Source: Roseovarius litoreus (GTDB lineage Bacteria; Pseudomonadota; Alphaproteobacteria; Rhodobacterales; Rhodobacteraceae). Taken from it: a stretch of DNA of 64,000 bases. Numbering within the stretch: position 1 is the first letter of the stretch; every line of letters begins with the position of its first letter. Made by a program: the position numbers and the translations under genes. Shown piece by piece: positions 8,270 to 16,855 of the stretch. The DNA lies in assembly GCF_900142765.1 (NCBI RefSeq), contig NZ_FRCB01000001.1:496001-560000 (forward strand), written 5' to 3'. Below the pieces are notes generated by a model. The model did no database searches, was not told where the DNA came from, and was given only the letters and a program-made list of their open reading frames with translations.

Positions 8270-9478
8270 TTACGCCATCATGGTCTGTTTGCGGCGATAG
8301 CGAAGCCCGGCAAGGGCTGCAAACCCCGTCAGCAGCAGGGGAAGGCCCGCCGGCAAGGGGATCGGCGCGATCGAGGTGGTGCGCAGCGTGAAGGTGCTGC
8401 CACTAAAATTCGAGCCAAGATTGATCGCGAAATTCAGGTTGAGATTGGCAAGGTCTTCGATCGCATCATCAAAAAGGGTAATCCCTTTAAGGAAGGTCTC
8501 AACCCCCGCGATATCGCCATAGTCGTAATATTTCCATTGGCCTTCGGCCAACGCATAAACATCTTCTGCGGTGATTTTTGTATCGTCGCCGTCAAGGCTG
8601 TTGTTAATGCCGCGGCGCACCTCCCATTGGGAGCCGTTGTCCCATGCCATCACAAGCGGATCGGCGGCGCCAGAGGCGTAATCCCACAGAAGCCCGAGAG
8701 GCACATCTTCTTGCGACAGCCAATTGCCGAAAAGCGTGCCATAGTTGCCATAAAACCCTGTGCTGACGATGCTGTCGAGGCTTTGGACCACGTTGTAGCC
8801 CGCGCGGCTGGTGGTGTCGAAGAAGCCCGGAAGTTCAAGCGGGTTGGGGTTGGGGTTGTCCAAGCTGCCGAACAGACCAAAGGGAAACTGCGAGAAGGAC
8901 GACGCACCACCCGGCCCCATCGATACCGTGGACGAGAAGGACAGGCCATCGTTATCCGTAGACGCCGTGAAGCCACCACCAATGCCGGTGCCAAGCTCGA
9001 TCTTGAAGCCGCCAAGCGCCTCGCCGGTGACGTTGATCAGGCGCTGGAACACCCGGTAGACTGAATCGGTTTCGTTTTCGGTCACATCGAACACAAGGTC
9101 GACGGATCCGGTATCGGTGGCTTGCACCTTGAAGCGCTTGCCACTTTGAAACTCGCCGTCGCAGGCGGTTCCGCTGGTCGCAAGGATACAGCCGGTATAG
9201 GTGTCGCCAGACTGGGTAAACGTCACGTTCGACACCTTCATGCCCGGTGTGTCGGCCTCGGGCGCGGTATAGACGATCTGGCCATTGGTAGTGGCCGATG
9301 CATCCGGCAAGACACGGTCATAGACCACGCTTGCGCCGGTGTCGGTTCCGGTCACCTCTGGACCCTCGACGACATTCAAGAGGTTCCAGCTGTCGATTGT
9401 TGCGGCGCCCGCGATGGCAGGCAGAAATCCCGTGGCAATCGCCACAGGGATAGCAAGTTGAATGGTTTTTTGTCTCAT
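8270..9478 (-). CDS. Exported protein with VPLPA-CTERM type sorting signal (choice-of-anchor F-like)
   Basis: About 402 residues. It has an N-terminal signal peptide (...IAGA-A), a long beta-rich Asn/Gly/Ser/Asp-rich body, and a C-terminal tripartite signal: 'PIPLPAGLPLL', a hydrophobic helix, then 'RYRRKQ'. That tail is the VPLPA-CTERM type recognised by exosortase D in Rhodobacterales, which anchors or releases proteins at the surface. The body resembles the 'choice-of-anchor F' proteins, with moderate certainty. AGGAG is 8 bp from the ATG at 9478 and only 2 bp from the ATG at 9484, so I prefer 9478. No exosortase gene is in the window. Confidence 0.8.
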   Translation of the reverse strand: MRQKTIQLAIPVAIATGFLPAIAGAATIDSWNLLNVVEGPEVTGTDTGASVVYDRVLPDASATTNGQIVYTAPEADTPGMKVSNVTFTQSGDTYTGCILATSGTACDGEFQSGKRFKVQATDTGSVDLVFDVTENETDSVYRVFQRLINVTGEALGGFKIELGTGIGGGFTASTDNDGLSFSSTVSMGPGGASSFSQFPFGLFGSLDNPNPNPLELPGFFDTTSRAGYNVVQSLDSIVSTGFYGNYGTLFGNWLSQEDVPLGLLWDYASGAADPLVMAWDNGSQWEVRRGINNSLDGDDTKITAEDVYALAEGQWKYYDYGDIAGVETFLKGITLFDDAIEDLANLNLNFAINLGSNFSGSTFTLRTTSIAPIPLPAGLPLLLTGFAALAGLRYRRKQTMMA

Positions 9479-9658
9479 ATTCATTTCTCCTGTTACTCAC
9501 TTCGAAATAAGGGATCGGCGTAAATGATTTTTGCGCAGGCGATGCGCTGGAATGCCTTGCCCAAAATGCAGGACCCGACGTCGAATCAGAAAATCGGACC
9601 CGCGGCAGGATGAGTCGTATTCTTATTTCAGAATTTGAAATTGACGGTCGTCAACGAG

Positions 9659-9678
9659 CTGTCATTTTTTCATGACAG
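9659..9678. promoter_or_regulatory. 20-bp perfect inverted repeat upstream of the AraC-methyltransferase gene
   Basis: CTGTCAT-N6-ATGACAG is a perfect 7-6-7 palindrome ending 90 bp before the repair gene at 9769 and about 180 bp upstream of the CTERM gene start. The spacer is T-rich. It could be an operator for one of the divergent genes; a role in termination is unlikely because no gene ends here. Confidence 0.45.
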
Positions 9679-9768
9679 GGCCTGTCAGCCGCGCCTTTGC
9701 GCAACATTCGGGTCGCGCCTCGGGCCGGGCGCCCCTAAGGTTCACATGACAGCATGAGGACCCGACCG

Positions 9769-10605
9769 ATGACCGTTTCCCCGCAGAACAGCTATCATTA
9801 CTCTGTCATGCGACGGGCGCTGGACGTGATAGATGCGGCCGAGGCGCCGTTATCTCTGGATGAACTTGCGGGCCGGATGCAGTTGAGCCCCAGTCATTTT
9901 CAACGCCTTTTTTCCGCTTGGGTGGGCGTGTCGCCCAAGCGGTATCAGCAATATCTGACGCTGGATCATGCCCGGAGGCTGCTCTGCGACCGTCACACCG
10001 TGCTCGACACCGCCGAGGAGATGGGGCTGTCCGGCACCGGGCGGCTGCACGATCTGTTCCTGAGATGGGAGGCCATGAGCCCCGGTGATGTCGCGCGGCG
10101 CGGCGAGGGGTTGACGATCCGGTACGGATGGTTCGCCAGCCCCTTTGGCGAGGCGTTGGCCATGGCCACAGACAAGGGGCTGTGCGGTCTCGCTTTTGCC
10201 GAGGAATGCGGGCACGAGGCGGCATGGGATGACATGGCGCAGCGCTGGCCCGAGGCACAGTTTCTGGAGGACCCGAAGGCTATTTCCTCTTGGGTCGAGG
10301 CGGCGTTCACCGCCAAGGGCGAGGCGCGTCTGCACATGATCGGAGCGCCCTTTCAGATCAAGGTCTGGGAGGCGCTTTTGCAGGTGCCCACGGGCCATGT
10401 GACAACCTATTCCGACATCGCGCGCGCCATCGGATCGCCCCGCGCGGTGCGCGCTGTGGGCACCGCTGTCGGCCGCAATCCGATCAGCTTTCTGATCCCC
10501 TGTCATCGCGCGCTGCGCAAGTCGGGCGGGCTTGGCGGGTATCACTGGGGGCTGCCGGTCAAACGCACGATGCTGGCATGGGAAAGCGCCCGCACCGAGG
10601 CCTGA
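9769..10605 (+). CDS. AraC-type regulator fused to methylated-DNA--protein-cysteine methyltransferase (Ada-like, lacking the N-terminal domain)
   Basis: A 278-residue fusion. Residues ~10-105 form an AraC/XylS DNA-binding domain ('LSLDELAGRMQLSPSHFQRLF...GVSPKRYQQYL'). Residues ~110-278 form the O6-alkylguanine methyltransferase, with 'PFQIKVWEALLQVP...TTYSDIA' and acceptor Cys245 in 'IPCHRAL'. The N-terminal Zn-cysteine phosphotriester domain of E. coli Ada is absent, so self-activation by phosphotriester repair is not expected. The ATG at 9769 has a GAGGA site; an ATG at 9754 overlaps it. A 20-bp palindrome at 9659 may take part in control. Confidence 0.92.
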   Translation: MTVSPQNSYHYSVMRRALDVIDAAEAPLSLDELAGRMQLSPSHFQRLFSAWVGVSPKRYQQYLTLDHARRLLCDRHTVLDTAEEMGLSGTGRLHDLFLRWEAMSPGDVARRGEGLTIRYGWFASPFGEALAMATDKGLCGLAFAEECGHEAAWDDMAQRWPEAQFLEDPKAISSWVEAAFTAKGEARLHMIGAPFQIKVWEALLQVPTGHVTTYSDIARAIGSPRAVRAVGTAVGRNPISFLIPCHRALRKSGGLGGYHWGLPVKRTMLAWESARTEA

Positions 10606-10725
10606 TACCGAGGGAAATGCGCGGATTGCTGCCGAAACACACGCGGTTTTCCCTTGGGTCCGGGACGCGCATTGCCTATCTTTAAAGCAGACCCAAGCGT
10701 ATGGGCAGTTACATGAGGCATTGAA

Positions 10726-11394
10726 ATGATCCGAGCACGACACTCCCTTCTCGTCCTTTCGGGCGCGTCGCTTCTGGCGGTGGCCGCCTGCACCGATCCG
10801 GCGATGGTCGGGACCGGCACCAACCCCTATCAGAAAACCCAGCAGGGCGCCTTGCTTGGCGGTCTGATCGGCGCGGGCGTGGGTGCCGTCGTCAGCGATG
10901 ACCGGGCCAAGGGGGCGCTGATCGGGGGCGCCATCGGTGCGGCCGGCGGCGCCACATATGGCAACATGCTGGACCGCCAAGAGGCGCAACTGCGTCAGCA
11001 ACTGGATGATGATCGCGTGCAGATCACAAATACGGGCGACCGCCTGATCGTGACCCTGCCTCAGGATATCCTATTCGATGTGGACAGCGCCTCGGTGCGG
11101 CCCGGTCTGCGCGACGATCTGATGACCGTGGCCAGCAGCTTGCGCGATTACCCGGATTCGACCGTGCAGGTCGTGGGCCATACCGACAATACCGGCGATG
11201 CAGGCTATAACCAGCAGCTTTCCGAGCGCAGGGCCAATGCCGTGGCGGATGTGCTGATGGATGGCGGCGTGGCCTTTTCGCGCATTCAGACCTTTGGACG
11301 GGGCGAGAACCAGCCGGTCGCCGACAACCTGACCGATGCGGGCCGCGCTCAGAACCGCCGTGTCGAGATCGTGATCCTGCCAAACGCCGCCTGA
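10726..11394 (+). CDS. OmpA-family lipoprotein with glycine-zipper segment
   Basis: A 222-residue outer-membrane lipoprotein. The signal peptide ends in a lipobox (...AVAA-Cys22). Residues ~40-85 are Gly/Ala-rich ('GGLIGAGVGAVVSDDRAKGALIGGAIGAAGG'-type zipper), followed by an OmpA peptidoglycan-binding domain with 'VVGHTDNTGDAGYNQQLSERRA' and a final 'NRRVEI' motif. It resembles the YiaD/YfiB class that ties the outer membrane to peptidoglycan. A GAGG site precedes the ATG, and a clear hairpin terminator follows. Transcribed alone. Confidence 0.93.
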   Translation: MIRARHSLLVLSGASLLAVAACTDPAMVGTGTNPYQKTQQGALLGGLIGAGVGAVVSDDRAKGALIGGAIGAAGGATYGNMLDRQEAQLRQQLDDDRVQITNTGDRLIVTLPQDILFDVDSASVRPGLRDDLMTVASSLRDYPDSTVQVVGHTDNTGDAGYNQQLSERRANAVADVLMDGGVAFSRIQTFGRGENQPVADNLTDAGRAQNRRVEIVILPNAA

Positions 11395-11421
11395 TCGGGC
11401 GACGGCAGGAGCTGAGGATAG

Positions 11422-11457
11422 AAAACCCGGCAAGGCGATATGCCCTGCCAGGTTTTT
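11422..11457. terminator. Bidirectional rho-independent terminator
   Basis: Arms AAAACCCGGCAAGG and CCCTGCCAGGTTTT pair with two mismatches, and A/T runs on both sides serve the two converging genes (OmpA lipoprotein and mcl1). Confidence 0.85.
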
Positions 11458-11486
11458 CAATTAAGATCGGATCGGTTTGTGGCGGG

Positions 11487-12446
11487 TTACATCGCCTCGA
11501 TCATCTCGGCCTGACGAACGATCACCTCGGCCTGTTTGATCGACGCGATATCGACAAGACGACCCTTGTAGGTGGTCGCCCCCTCGCCGCGGGCCTTCGC
11601 CTCGTCCATCGCCTGCAGGATCTCGCGAGCCTCTTGAACCGCCTCGGCAGAGGGGGTGAAGATCTCGTTGGCAAGCGCGATCTGCTTGGGATGGATCGCC
11701 CATTTGCCCACCATGCCAAGCGTGGCCGAGCGGCGGGCCTGCGCGCGGAACCCCTCATCATCCGAGAAGTCTCCAAACGGGCCATCGACCGGCAAGAGAC
11801 CATGCGTGCGGCAAGCGGCGACAATGGCGGTTTGCGCCCAATGCCACGGATCGGACCAGTATTTCGCGCCCTCGTGGAGCATGTAGTAATTCTCTTGGGT
11901 GCCGCCGATGCCGGTGGTCGCCATCCCCATGGACGCCGCGAAATCCGCCGCCCCAAGGCTGAGGGCCTGCATCCGGGGGCTTGCCGCGGCGATCTCTTCG
12001 ACATGGGCGATACCAGCGGCGGATTCGATGATCGCCTCGAAGCTGATCCGCTTGCTGCGGCCTTTCGCAGCCTCGATCGACGTGACCAGAGCATCCACGG
12101 CATAGATATCGGCGGCGCATCCCGCCTTGGGGATCATGATCTGGTCCAAACGGTCGCCCGTCTGCTCCAGAAGATCGACGACATCACGATACCAGAAGGG
12201 TGAATCAAGCCCGTTTATCCGCACCGAGAGGTATTTCTTGCCCCAATCCACGGTATTGATCGCCTCGATCGTCTGTTTGCGGGCAAGATCCTTGTCCGAG
12301 GGGGCCACGGAATCTTCGAGATCGATATTGACCACATCGGCGGCGCTGGCGGCCATTTTCTCGAAGAGTTTCGCGTTCGAGCCGGGGCCGAACAACTGAC
12401 AGCGGTTCGGACGGGCCGGGGCGGGGGGTTGCAGGCGGAAGCTCAT
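11487..12446 (-). CDS. mcl1: L-malyl-CoA/beta-methylmalyl-CoA lyase
   Basis: A 319-residue CitE-like aldolase closely resembling Rhodobacter Mcl1, including the N-terminus 'MSFRLQPPAPARPNRCQLFGPGS', the Mg-binding 'NIDLEDSV' and the 'SLGAADFAASMG' block. In the ethylmalonyl-CoA pathway it splits beta-methylmalyl-CoA into glyoxylate and propionyl-CoA and cleaves or forms malyl-CoA. GAGGGTG precedes the ATG at 12446. Ccr and Ecm of the same pathway lie about 24 kb away. The 299-bp divergent region upstream, shared with dgcN, contains candidate regulator sites. Confidence 0.96.
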   Translation of the reverse strand: MSFRLQPPAPARPNRCQLFGPGSNAKLFEKMAASAADVVNIDLEDSVAPSDKDLARKQTIEAINTVDWGKKYLSVRINGLDSPFWYRDVVDLLEQTGDRLDQIMIPKAGCAADIYAVDALVTSIEAAKGRSKRISFEAIIESAAGIAHVEEIAAASPRMQALSLGAADFAASMGMATTGIGGTQENYYMLHEGAKYWSDPWHWAQTAIVAACRTHGLLPVDGPFGDFSDDEGFRAQARRSATLGMVGKWAIHPKQIALANEIFTPSAEAVQEAREILQAMDEAKARGEGATTYKGRLVDIASIKQAEVIVRQAEMIEAM

Positions 12447-12500
12447 GGCGGGCACCCTCTTTTCAAAAGTTTCATTTCGTATCGCCCGATCGGTATTAAA

Positions 12501-12537
12501 TTGCGCAAGGCATCGCAACACGATTCTGCAGGTGCAG
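12501..12537. promoter_or_regulatory. Candidate regulator sites upstream of mcl1 (TTGCGCA and CTGC-N4-GCAG)
   Basis: TTGCGCA is at 12501-12507 and the palindrome CTGC-AGGT-GCAG at 12526-12537, 55 to 91 bp upstream of the mcl1 start. CTGC-N3/4-GCAG is the reported recognition pattern of PhaR, the polyhydroxybutyrate regulator of Rhodobacter/Paracoccus. The same two motif types recur upstream of ccr. Binding is inferred, not shown. Confidence 0.45.
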
Positions 12538-12745
12538 CAAGAATGCTGCGCTTGCGAGCTGTACACCAAAGGCATCCGGGTTGGGCATTGTCCGCAGGCC
12601 GGAGGGTCGGAGGATATTCTTCGATCAATGCATGAAATGTCCGAACGATCTTGCACAAAATCCGGTTCGGCACCGAGACTATCGCATGACATCGCAGCGA
12701 GAGGATAGGAAACTTCGCGAAACTCGATTCCCGAAAGGAGCTGCC

Positions 12746-13747
12746 ATGATCCAGACCCCTTACCTGCTGTTCCTCGGCGATGCGCCCGATATGCTGGCCG
12801 CGAAGGTTGCTATCGGCATCCGCGACTGGCGTCCCGAGAATGCCGTGGGTCAGTTCCGCCTCGAGGGTTGCGGCGCTGATCTGGGACTGACCGACATGAC
12901 GCTGGCCGAGGCCAAGGCCGCCGGCGCCAAGACGCTTGTGATCGGCGTGGCCAATCGGGGCGGCGTTATTTCGAAGGAATGGAAGAAGGTTCTGGTGACC
13001 GCGCTCGAGGAAGGTTTCGATCTGGCTGCGGGCCTGCACAACCTTTTGCGCAACGAGCCCGATCTGGTGGCCGTGGCCGAAGCGACGGGGCGCAGCCTGC
13101 ACGATGTGCGAGTCCCGGAAGTGAATTATCCCATCGCGGACGGCAAGAAACGGAGCGGCAAGCGGTGTCTGGCCGTGGGCACGGATTGCTCGGTCGGCAA
13201 GATGTATACCGCCATGGCCATGGAACGTGACATGCGCGAACGGGGCCTGAAAGCCACGTTCCGCGCCACGGGCCAGACCGGCATCCTGATCACCGGCGAT
13301 GGCGTGCCGCTGGATGCGGTCATCGCGGATTTCATGGCTGGATCGATCGAATGGCTGACGCCCGACAACGAAGAGGATCACTGGGATCTGATCGAAGGTC
13401 AGGGCAGCCTGTTTCATGTCTCGTTCTCGGGCGTCACGATGGCGCTTATTCATGGTGGGCAGCCAGATGCGCTGATTCTGTGCCACGAGCCGACCCGCAG
13501 CCATATGCGCGGCCTTCCCGAATATACCCCGCCCTCACTGGAGGATCTGCGCGACACGGCGCTGCCGCTGGCGCGGATCGCCAATCCCGCCTGTCAGGTT
13601 GTGGGCGTGTCGATCAACACCCAGCACATGACCGAGGACGAGGCCAAAGCCTATCTGGCCGAGGTCGAGACCCGGATGGGTCTTCCGGCGACCGACCCTT
13701 ATCGTTTCGGCTCGGGCAAGCTGGTGGACGCGCTGGCCGCGCTGTGA
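12746..13747 (+). CDS. dgcN: D-glutamate N-acetyltransferase DgcN (DUF1611 family)
   Basis: A 333-residue DUF1611 protein with an N-terminal Rossmann-like part and a P-loop-like 'VGTDCSVGKMYTAMAMERDM' near residue 152. Other conserved blocks are 'TGQTGILI', 'EGQGSLFH' and 'LCHEPTRSHMRG'. In marine proteobacteria DgcN acetylates D-glutamate as the first step of a D-glutamate catabolic route completed by DgcA, and that gene follows here after 72 bp. AAAGGAG sits 5 bp before the ATG at 12746. It diverges from mcl1. Older annotations call it a domain of unknown function; the assignment rests on family and operon partner. Confidence 0.85.
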   Translation: MIQTPYLLFLGDAPDMLAAKVAIGIRDWRPENAVGQFRLEGCGADLGLTDMTLAEAKAAGAKTLVIGVANRGGVISKEWKKVLVTALEEGFDLAAGLHNLLRNEPDLVAVAEATGRSLHDVRVPEVNYPIADGKKRSGKRCLAVGTDCSVGKMYTAMAMERDMRERGLKATFRATGQTGILITGDGVPLDAVIADFMAGSIEWLTPDNEEDHWDLIEGQGSLFHVSFSGVTMALIHGGQPDALILCHEPTRSHMRGLPEYTPPSLEDLRDTALPLARIANPACQVVGVSINTQHMTEDEAKAYLAEVETRMGLPATDPYRFGSGKLVDALAAL

Positions 13748-13819
13748 TCTGATCGCGTCGAGCGGGGGCCGGTGATGGCCCCTGCGACACATCAATTGCC
13801 AGCAGAAAAGGAGAGGGCC

Positions 13820-14785
13820 GTGGAGATTTCGGTCACCCGCGACACGTTCCGTCTGGCGCAGGTCTTCACCATAAGCCGAGGCTCGCGCAGCGAGGCGAAG
13901 GTGCTGACGGTCCGGATCACCGACGGCGGCATCACCGGCTGGGGAGAATGCGTGCCCTATGCCCGCTATGACGAGACGCTGGACAGCGTCACGGCGCAGA
14001 TCGAAGGCTTGCCCGTGCGGTTTGATCGCCACGAATTGCAGGGGCTTCTGCCCGCCGGTGCCGCGCGCAATGCGGTGGATTGCGCGCTGTGGGATCTGGA
14101 GGCGAAACGCAGTGGCAAACGGGTCTGGGACCTGGCGGGTTTGAGCGCGCCGCGCCCCGAGATCACGGCCTATACCCTGTCGCTCGACACGCCGGAAAAG
14201 ATGCAGGCCGAGGCTGCGAAACATGCGCACCGCCCGCTTCTCAAGATCAAGCTGGGCACGCCAGACGACATGCCCCGGGTCGAGGCGGTGCGCGCGGGCG
14301 CACCGAAGGCGCGGATCATCGTGGATGCCAATGAAGGCTGGAGCGCCGAGGTCTATGCCGATCTGGCGCCGCATCTGGTCCGGCTTGGTGTGAGCCTTGT
14401 GGAACAGCCCCTGCCCGCAGGACAGGACGAGGCGCTGCGCGGGATCGACCGCCCCTTGCCCGTCTGTGCCGACGAATCCTGCCATGATCGCAATAGCTTG
14501 CCGGGATTGGCGGGCAAATACGACGTGGTGAATATCAAGCTGGACAAGACCGGCGGTCTGACCGAGGCGCTGGCTCTGCGCGAGGCGGCCTTGGCGCAGG
14601 GGTACAAGGTGATGGTCGGTTGCATGATCGGCAGTTCGCTGGCGATGGCACCGGCGGTGCTGGTGGCGCAGGGGGCGCTTGTGACAGACCTTGACGGGCC
14701 GCTTCTGTTGGCCGAAGACCGCGACAACGCTTTGACATTCGACGAGGCCGGGGTGCATCCGCCCGAGGCCGCATTGTGGGGATAA
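13820..14785 (+). CDS. dgcA: N-acetyl-D-glutamate racemase DgcA (dipeptide-epimerase branch of the enolase superfamily)
   Basis: A 321-residue enolase-superfamily protein. The acid/base and metal residues are visible: the lysine pair in 'LLKIKLG', metal ligands in 'VDANEGW', 'EQPLPAGQD' and 'CADESCH', and the second catalytic Lys in 'NIKLDKTGG'. Such enzymes were first called L-Ala-D/L-Glu epimerases; beside dgcN the likely reaction is N-acetyl-D-Glu to N-acetyl-L-Glu. I start it at the GTG at 13820, preceded by AAAGGAGAGGG, rather than the upstream ATG at 13775. The stop is 4 bp before the aminotransferase gene. Confidence 0.87.
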   Translation: MEISVTRDTFRLAQVFTISRGSRSEAKVLTVRITDGGITGWGECVPYARYDETLDSVTAQIEGLPVRFDRHELQGLLPAGAARNAVDCALWDLEAKRSGKRVWDLAGLSAPRPEITAYTLSLDTPEKMQAEAAKHAHRPLLKIKLGTPDDMPRVEAVRAGAPKARIIVDANEGWSAEVYADLAPHLVRLGVSLVEQPLPAGQDEALRGIDRPLPVCADESCHDRNSLPGLAGKYDVVNIKLDKTGGLTEALALREAALAQGYKVMVGCMIGSSLAMAPAVLVAQGALVTDLDGPLLLAEDRDNALTFDEAGVHPPEAALWG

Positions 14786-14789
14786 AGAC

Positions 14790-15650
14790 ATGCGCACCGT
14801 ATACGTGAATGGCGACTACCTGCCCGAGACCGAGGCGAAGATCTCGATCTTCGACCGGGCGTTTCTGATGGCTGACGGGGTCTATGAGGTGACCAGTGTT
14901 CTGGGCGGCAAGCTGATCGATTTCGATGGGCATCTGGCGCGTCTTGAACGGTCGCTGAATGAATTGGACATGAAGAAGCCCGCCGCGTTCGACGACCTGC
15001 TTGAGATCCACCGCGAGTTGGTGCGGGTCAACGAGATCGAAGATGGTCTGGTCTATCTGCAGGTGACGCGCGGCAGCGATGGCGACCGCGATTTCGTCTT
15101 TCCTGACCCTGAGACGACCGAGCCGACGCTGGTGCTGTTCACCCAGTCCAAACCGGGTCTGGCGAATAGCCCGCAGGCCGGAAAGGGTTTGAAAATCATA
15201 AGCATAGACGATCTTCGCTGGGGTCGGCGCGACATCAAGACGGTGCAGCTTCTGTATCCGTCGATGGGCAAGATGATGGCCAAGAAGGCCGGCTGTGACG
15301 ATGCCTGGATGATCGAGGATGGCCACGTGACCGAGGGCACGTCGAACAATGCCTATATCGTCAAGGGCAACAAGATCATCACCCGCCAGCTGTCGAACGA
15401 CATCCTGCACGGGATCACCCGCGCCGCTGTTCTGCGCTTTGCCCGCGAGGCCCAGATGGAGGTCGAGGAACGCCCCTTCACCATCGACGAGGCCAAGGCG
15501 GCGGACGAGGGCTTCATCACGTCGGCCAGCGCCTTTGTGATGCCGGTGGTGGAGATCGACGGGCAGACGCTTGGCGACGGTGCGCCGGGGCCGGTCGCGC
15601 GGCGGCTGCGGGAAATCTACCTGGATGAAAGCCTGAAAACGGCAGTCTAA
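14790..15650 (+). CDS. dat: D-amino-acid aminotransferase (fold-type IV PLP enzyme)
   Basis: A 286-residue class-IV aminotransferase very like Bacillus D-amino-acid transaminase. It has the PLP lysine in 'WGRRDIKTVQLLYPS', the 'DDAWMIEDGHVTEGTSNNAYIV' cofactor segment, 'NDILHGITRAAVLRFA' and the C-terminal 'TSASAFVMPVVEIDGQ'. It would move the amino group of D-amino acids onto 2-oxoglutarate, giving D-glutamate. Since dgcN and dgcA lie immediately upstream, D-glutamate could then be converted to an L-form, making a funnel for D-amino acids (inference). The start follows the dgcA stop by 4 bp, implying one operon. Confidence 0.9.
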   Translation: MRTVYVNGDYLPETEAKISIFDRAFLMADGVYEVTSVLGGKLIDFDGHLARLERSLNELDMKKPAAFDDLLEIHRELVRVNEIEDGLVYLQVTRGSDGDRDFVFPDPETTEPTLVLFTQSKPGLANSPQAGKGLKIISIDDLRWGRRDIKTVQLLYPSMGKMMAKKAGCDDAWMIEDGHVTEGTSNNAYIVKGNKIITRQLSNDILHGITRAAVLRFAREAQMEVEERPFTIDEAKAADEGFITSASAFVMPVVEIDGQTLGDGAPGPVARRLREIYLDESLKTAV

Positions 15651-15693
15651 GGCGAATCGGGGTTAACACCTCGGTTTTACTGGAAAATCCCGT

Positions 15694-15737
15694 TCGGTAT
15701 CACATCGGTATAACGTCGGTATCGCGTCGGTGCGCCG
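15694..15737. repeat. 11-bp direct repeats, four in phase (TCGGTATnnCG)
   Basis: TCGGTAT-type units begin at 15694, 15705, 15716 and 15727, an exact 11-bp period. The first three share TCGGTAT and the fourth is diverged. A related TCGGT occurs at 15671. They lie in the 233-bp gap between the converging dat and pxpC genes, where no promoter is required. Confidence 0.7.
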
Positions 15738-15883
15738 CGCGGTATACACCGGCGTTAACACAGCGCAAGCTTTGTCCGCCAAGCGTTCGAGGATTTTCCG
15801 CCGATCAAGATGGGAAGGCTAGGGTGTCCTGAGCGGTGATGCGGGCGGGCGCAGCGAGGCGCGCCCTGCCCGTCCGAAGGCAG

Positions 15884-16855
15884 TTAGCCCAGCTCTTGGC
15901 GGATTTTGGCGATGGTGGCCTTACGCTCGGCGCGCGCGGCCAGTGCCGTTTCCATGTCGACATTGACGAACTTGACCTGCGTGTTGGGCTGAAGCTGCCC
16001 GATCAGGTCCATATCCGCCGAGATCACAGCCCCAAGGGTGAAATAGCCCCCGCCCGACACGGCGTCGCGGTGCAGCACGATGGGTTCGGTGCCGCCGGGC
16101 ACCTGAATGGAGCCGTAGGAATAGCACCCGTCGACGATATTCGACGGATCGGCACCGGCACCGAAGGGCGGTTCGCGATCGACGAAATCAAGCGGGCGTC
16201 CGCCCTTGAAGCGGTAGCCCATGCGGTCGGCCTCGGCGGCGACGGTCCAGGTATCCTCGAAGAAGCGGCGCCCGGCGTCTTCGGTCAGGCGATACCAGTA
16301 GAGGCCGGTCAGGACCCGCAATTCGGCAGGGTTGCCTGGTCCGCGACGCAAGGCGGGGGGCACGCTGCGGCCTTCGGCCACCAGCGGCGCGTCGCCCACG
16401 GGCAGCTCGTCACCGGGCTGCACGGCACGACCACCGACGCCACCCAGCGCACCGATCGGATAGGTGGAGCGGCTGCCGAGATCCGGTTCGGTGGCGATGC
16501 CGCCCGAGACCGCGATATAGGCGCGCGCGCCGGCTTGCAGGAACCCGAAGCTGAGCACCTGACCGGCCTTGACGGTGATGGAGGTCCAGGTTTCACGCGG
16601 CTCGCCGTCGATCATCACGGGGAGTTCGGCGCCGGTGATGGCGATGCTGGCGTCGCGGGTGAATTCGATCTCGGGGCCCATGAACACGGCCTCGAGGCCC
16701 GCGGCATCCTCGGGGTTGCCGACAAGCATGTTCGCGGCGCGCAGAGCCAGCCGGTCCATCGCCCCGCCTTCGGGGATGCCGAGATGGAAATAGCCGGGAC
16801 GACCGAGATCCTGAATGGTGGTGGCCAGACCTGATTTGACAATCTTAAGCGTCAT
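15884..16855 (-). CDS. pxpC: 5-oxoprolinase subunit C / biotin-dependent carboxyltransferase domain protein
   Basis: A 323-residue PxpC/KipA (allophanate hydrolase subunit 2 like) protein. It opens with 'KIVKSGLATTIQDLGRPGYFHLGIPEGGAMD' and carries 'VSGGI', 'RVLTGLYWYRLTEDA' and 'DGCYSYGSIQVPGGTEPIVLHRDAVSGGGYFTLG', all family blocks. With PxpA and PxpB it forms the ATP-dependent 5-oxoprolinase that opens 5-oxoproline to glutamate. It is the last gene of a five-gene operon and overlaps the end of pxpB by 11 bp. Confidence 0.92.
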   Translation of the reverse strand: MTLKIVKSGLATTIQDLGRPGYFHLGIPEGGAMDRLALRAANMLVGNPEDAAGLEAVFMGPEIEFTRDASIAITGAELPVMIDGEPRETWTSITVKAGQVLSFGFLQAGARAYIAVSGGIATEPDLGSRSTYPIGALGGVGGRAVQPGDELPVGDAPLVAEGRSVPPALRRGPGNPAELRVLTGLYWYRLTEDAGRRFFEDTWTVAAEADRMGYRFKGGRPLDFVDREPPFGAGADPSNIVDGCYSYGSIQVPGGTEPIVLHRDAVSGGGYFTLGAVISADMDLIGQLQPNTQVKFVNVDMETALAARAERKATIAKIRQELG

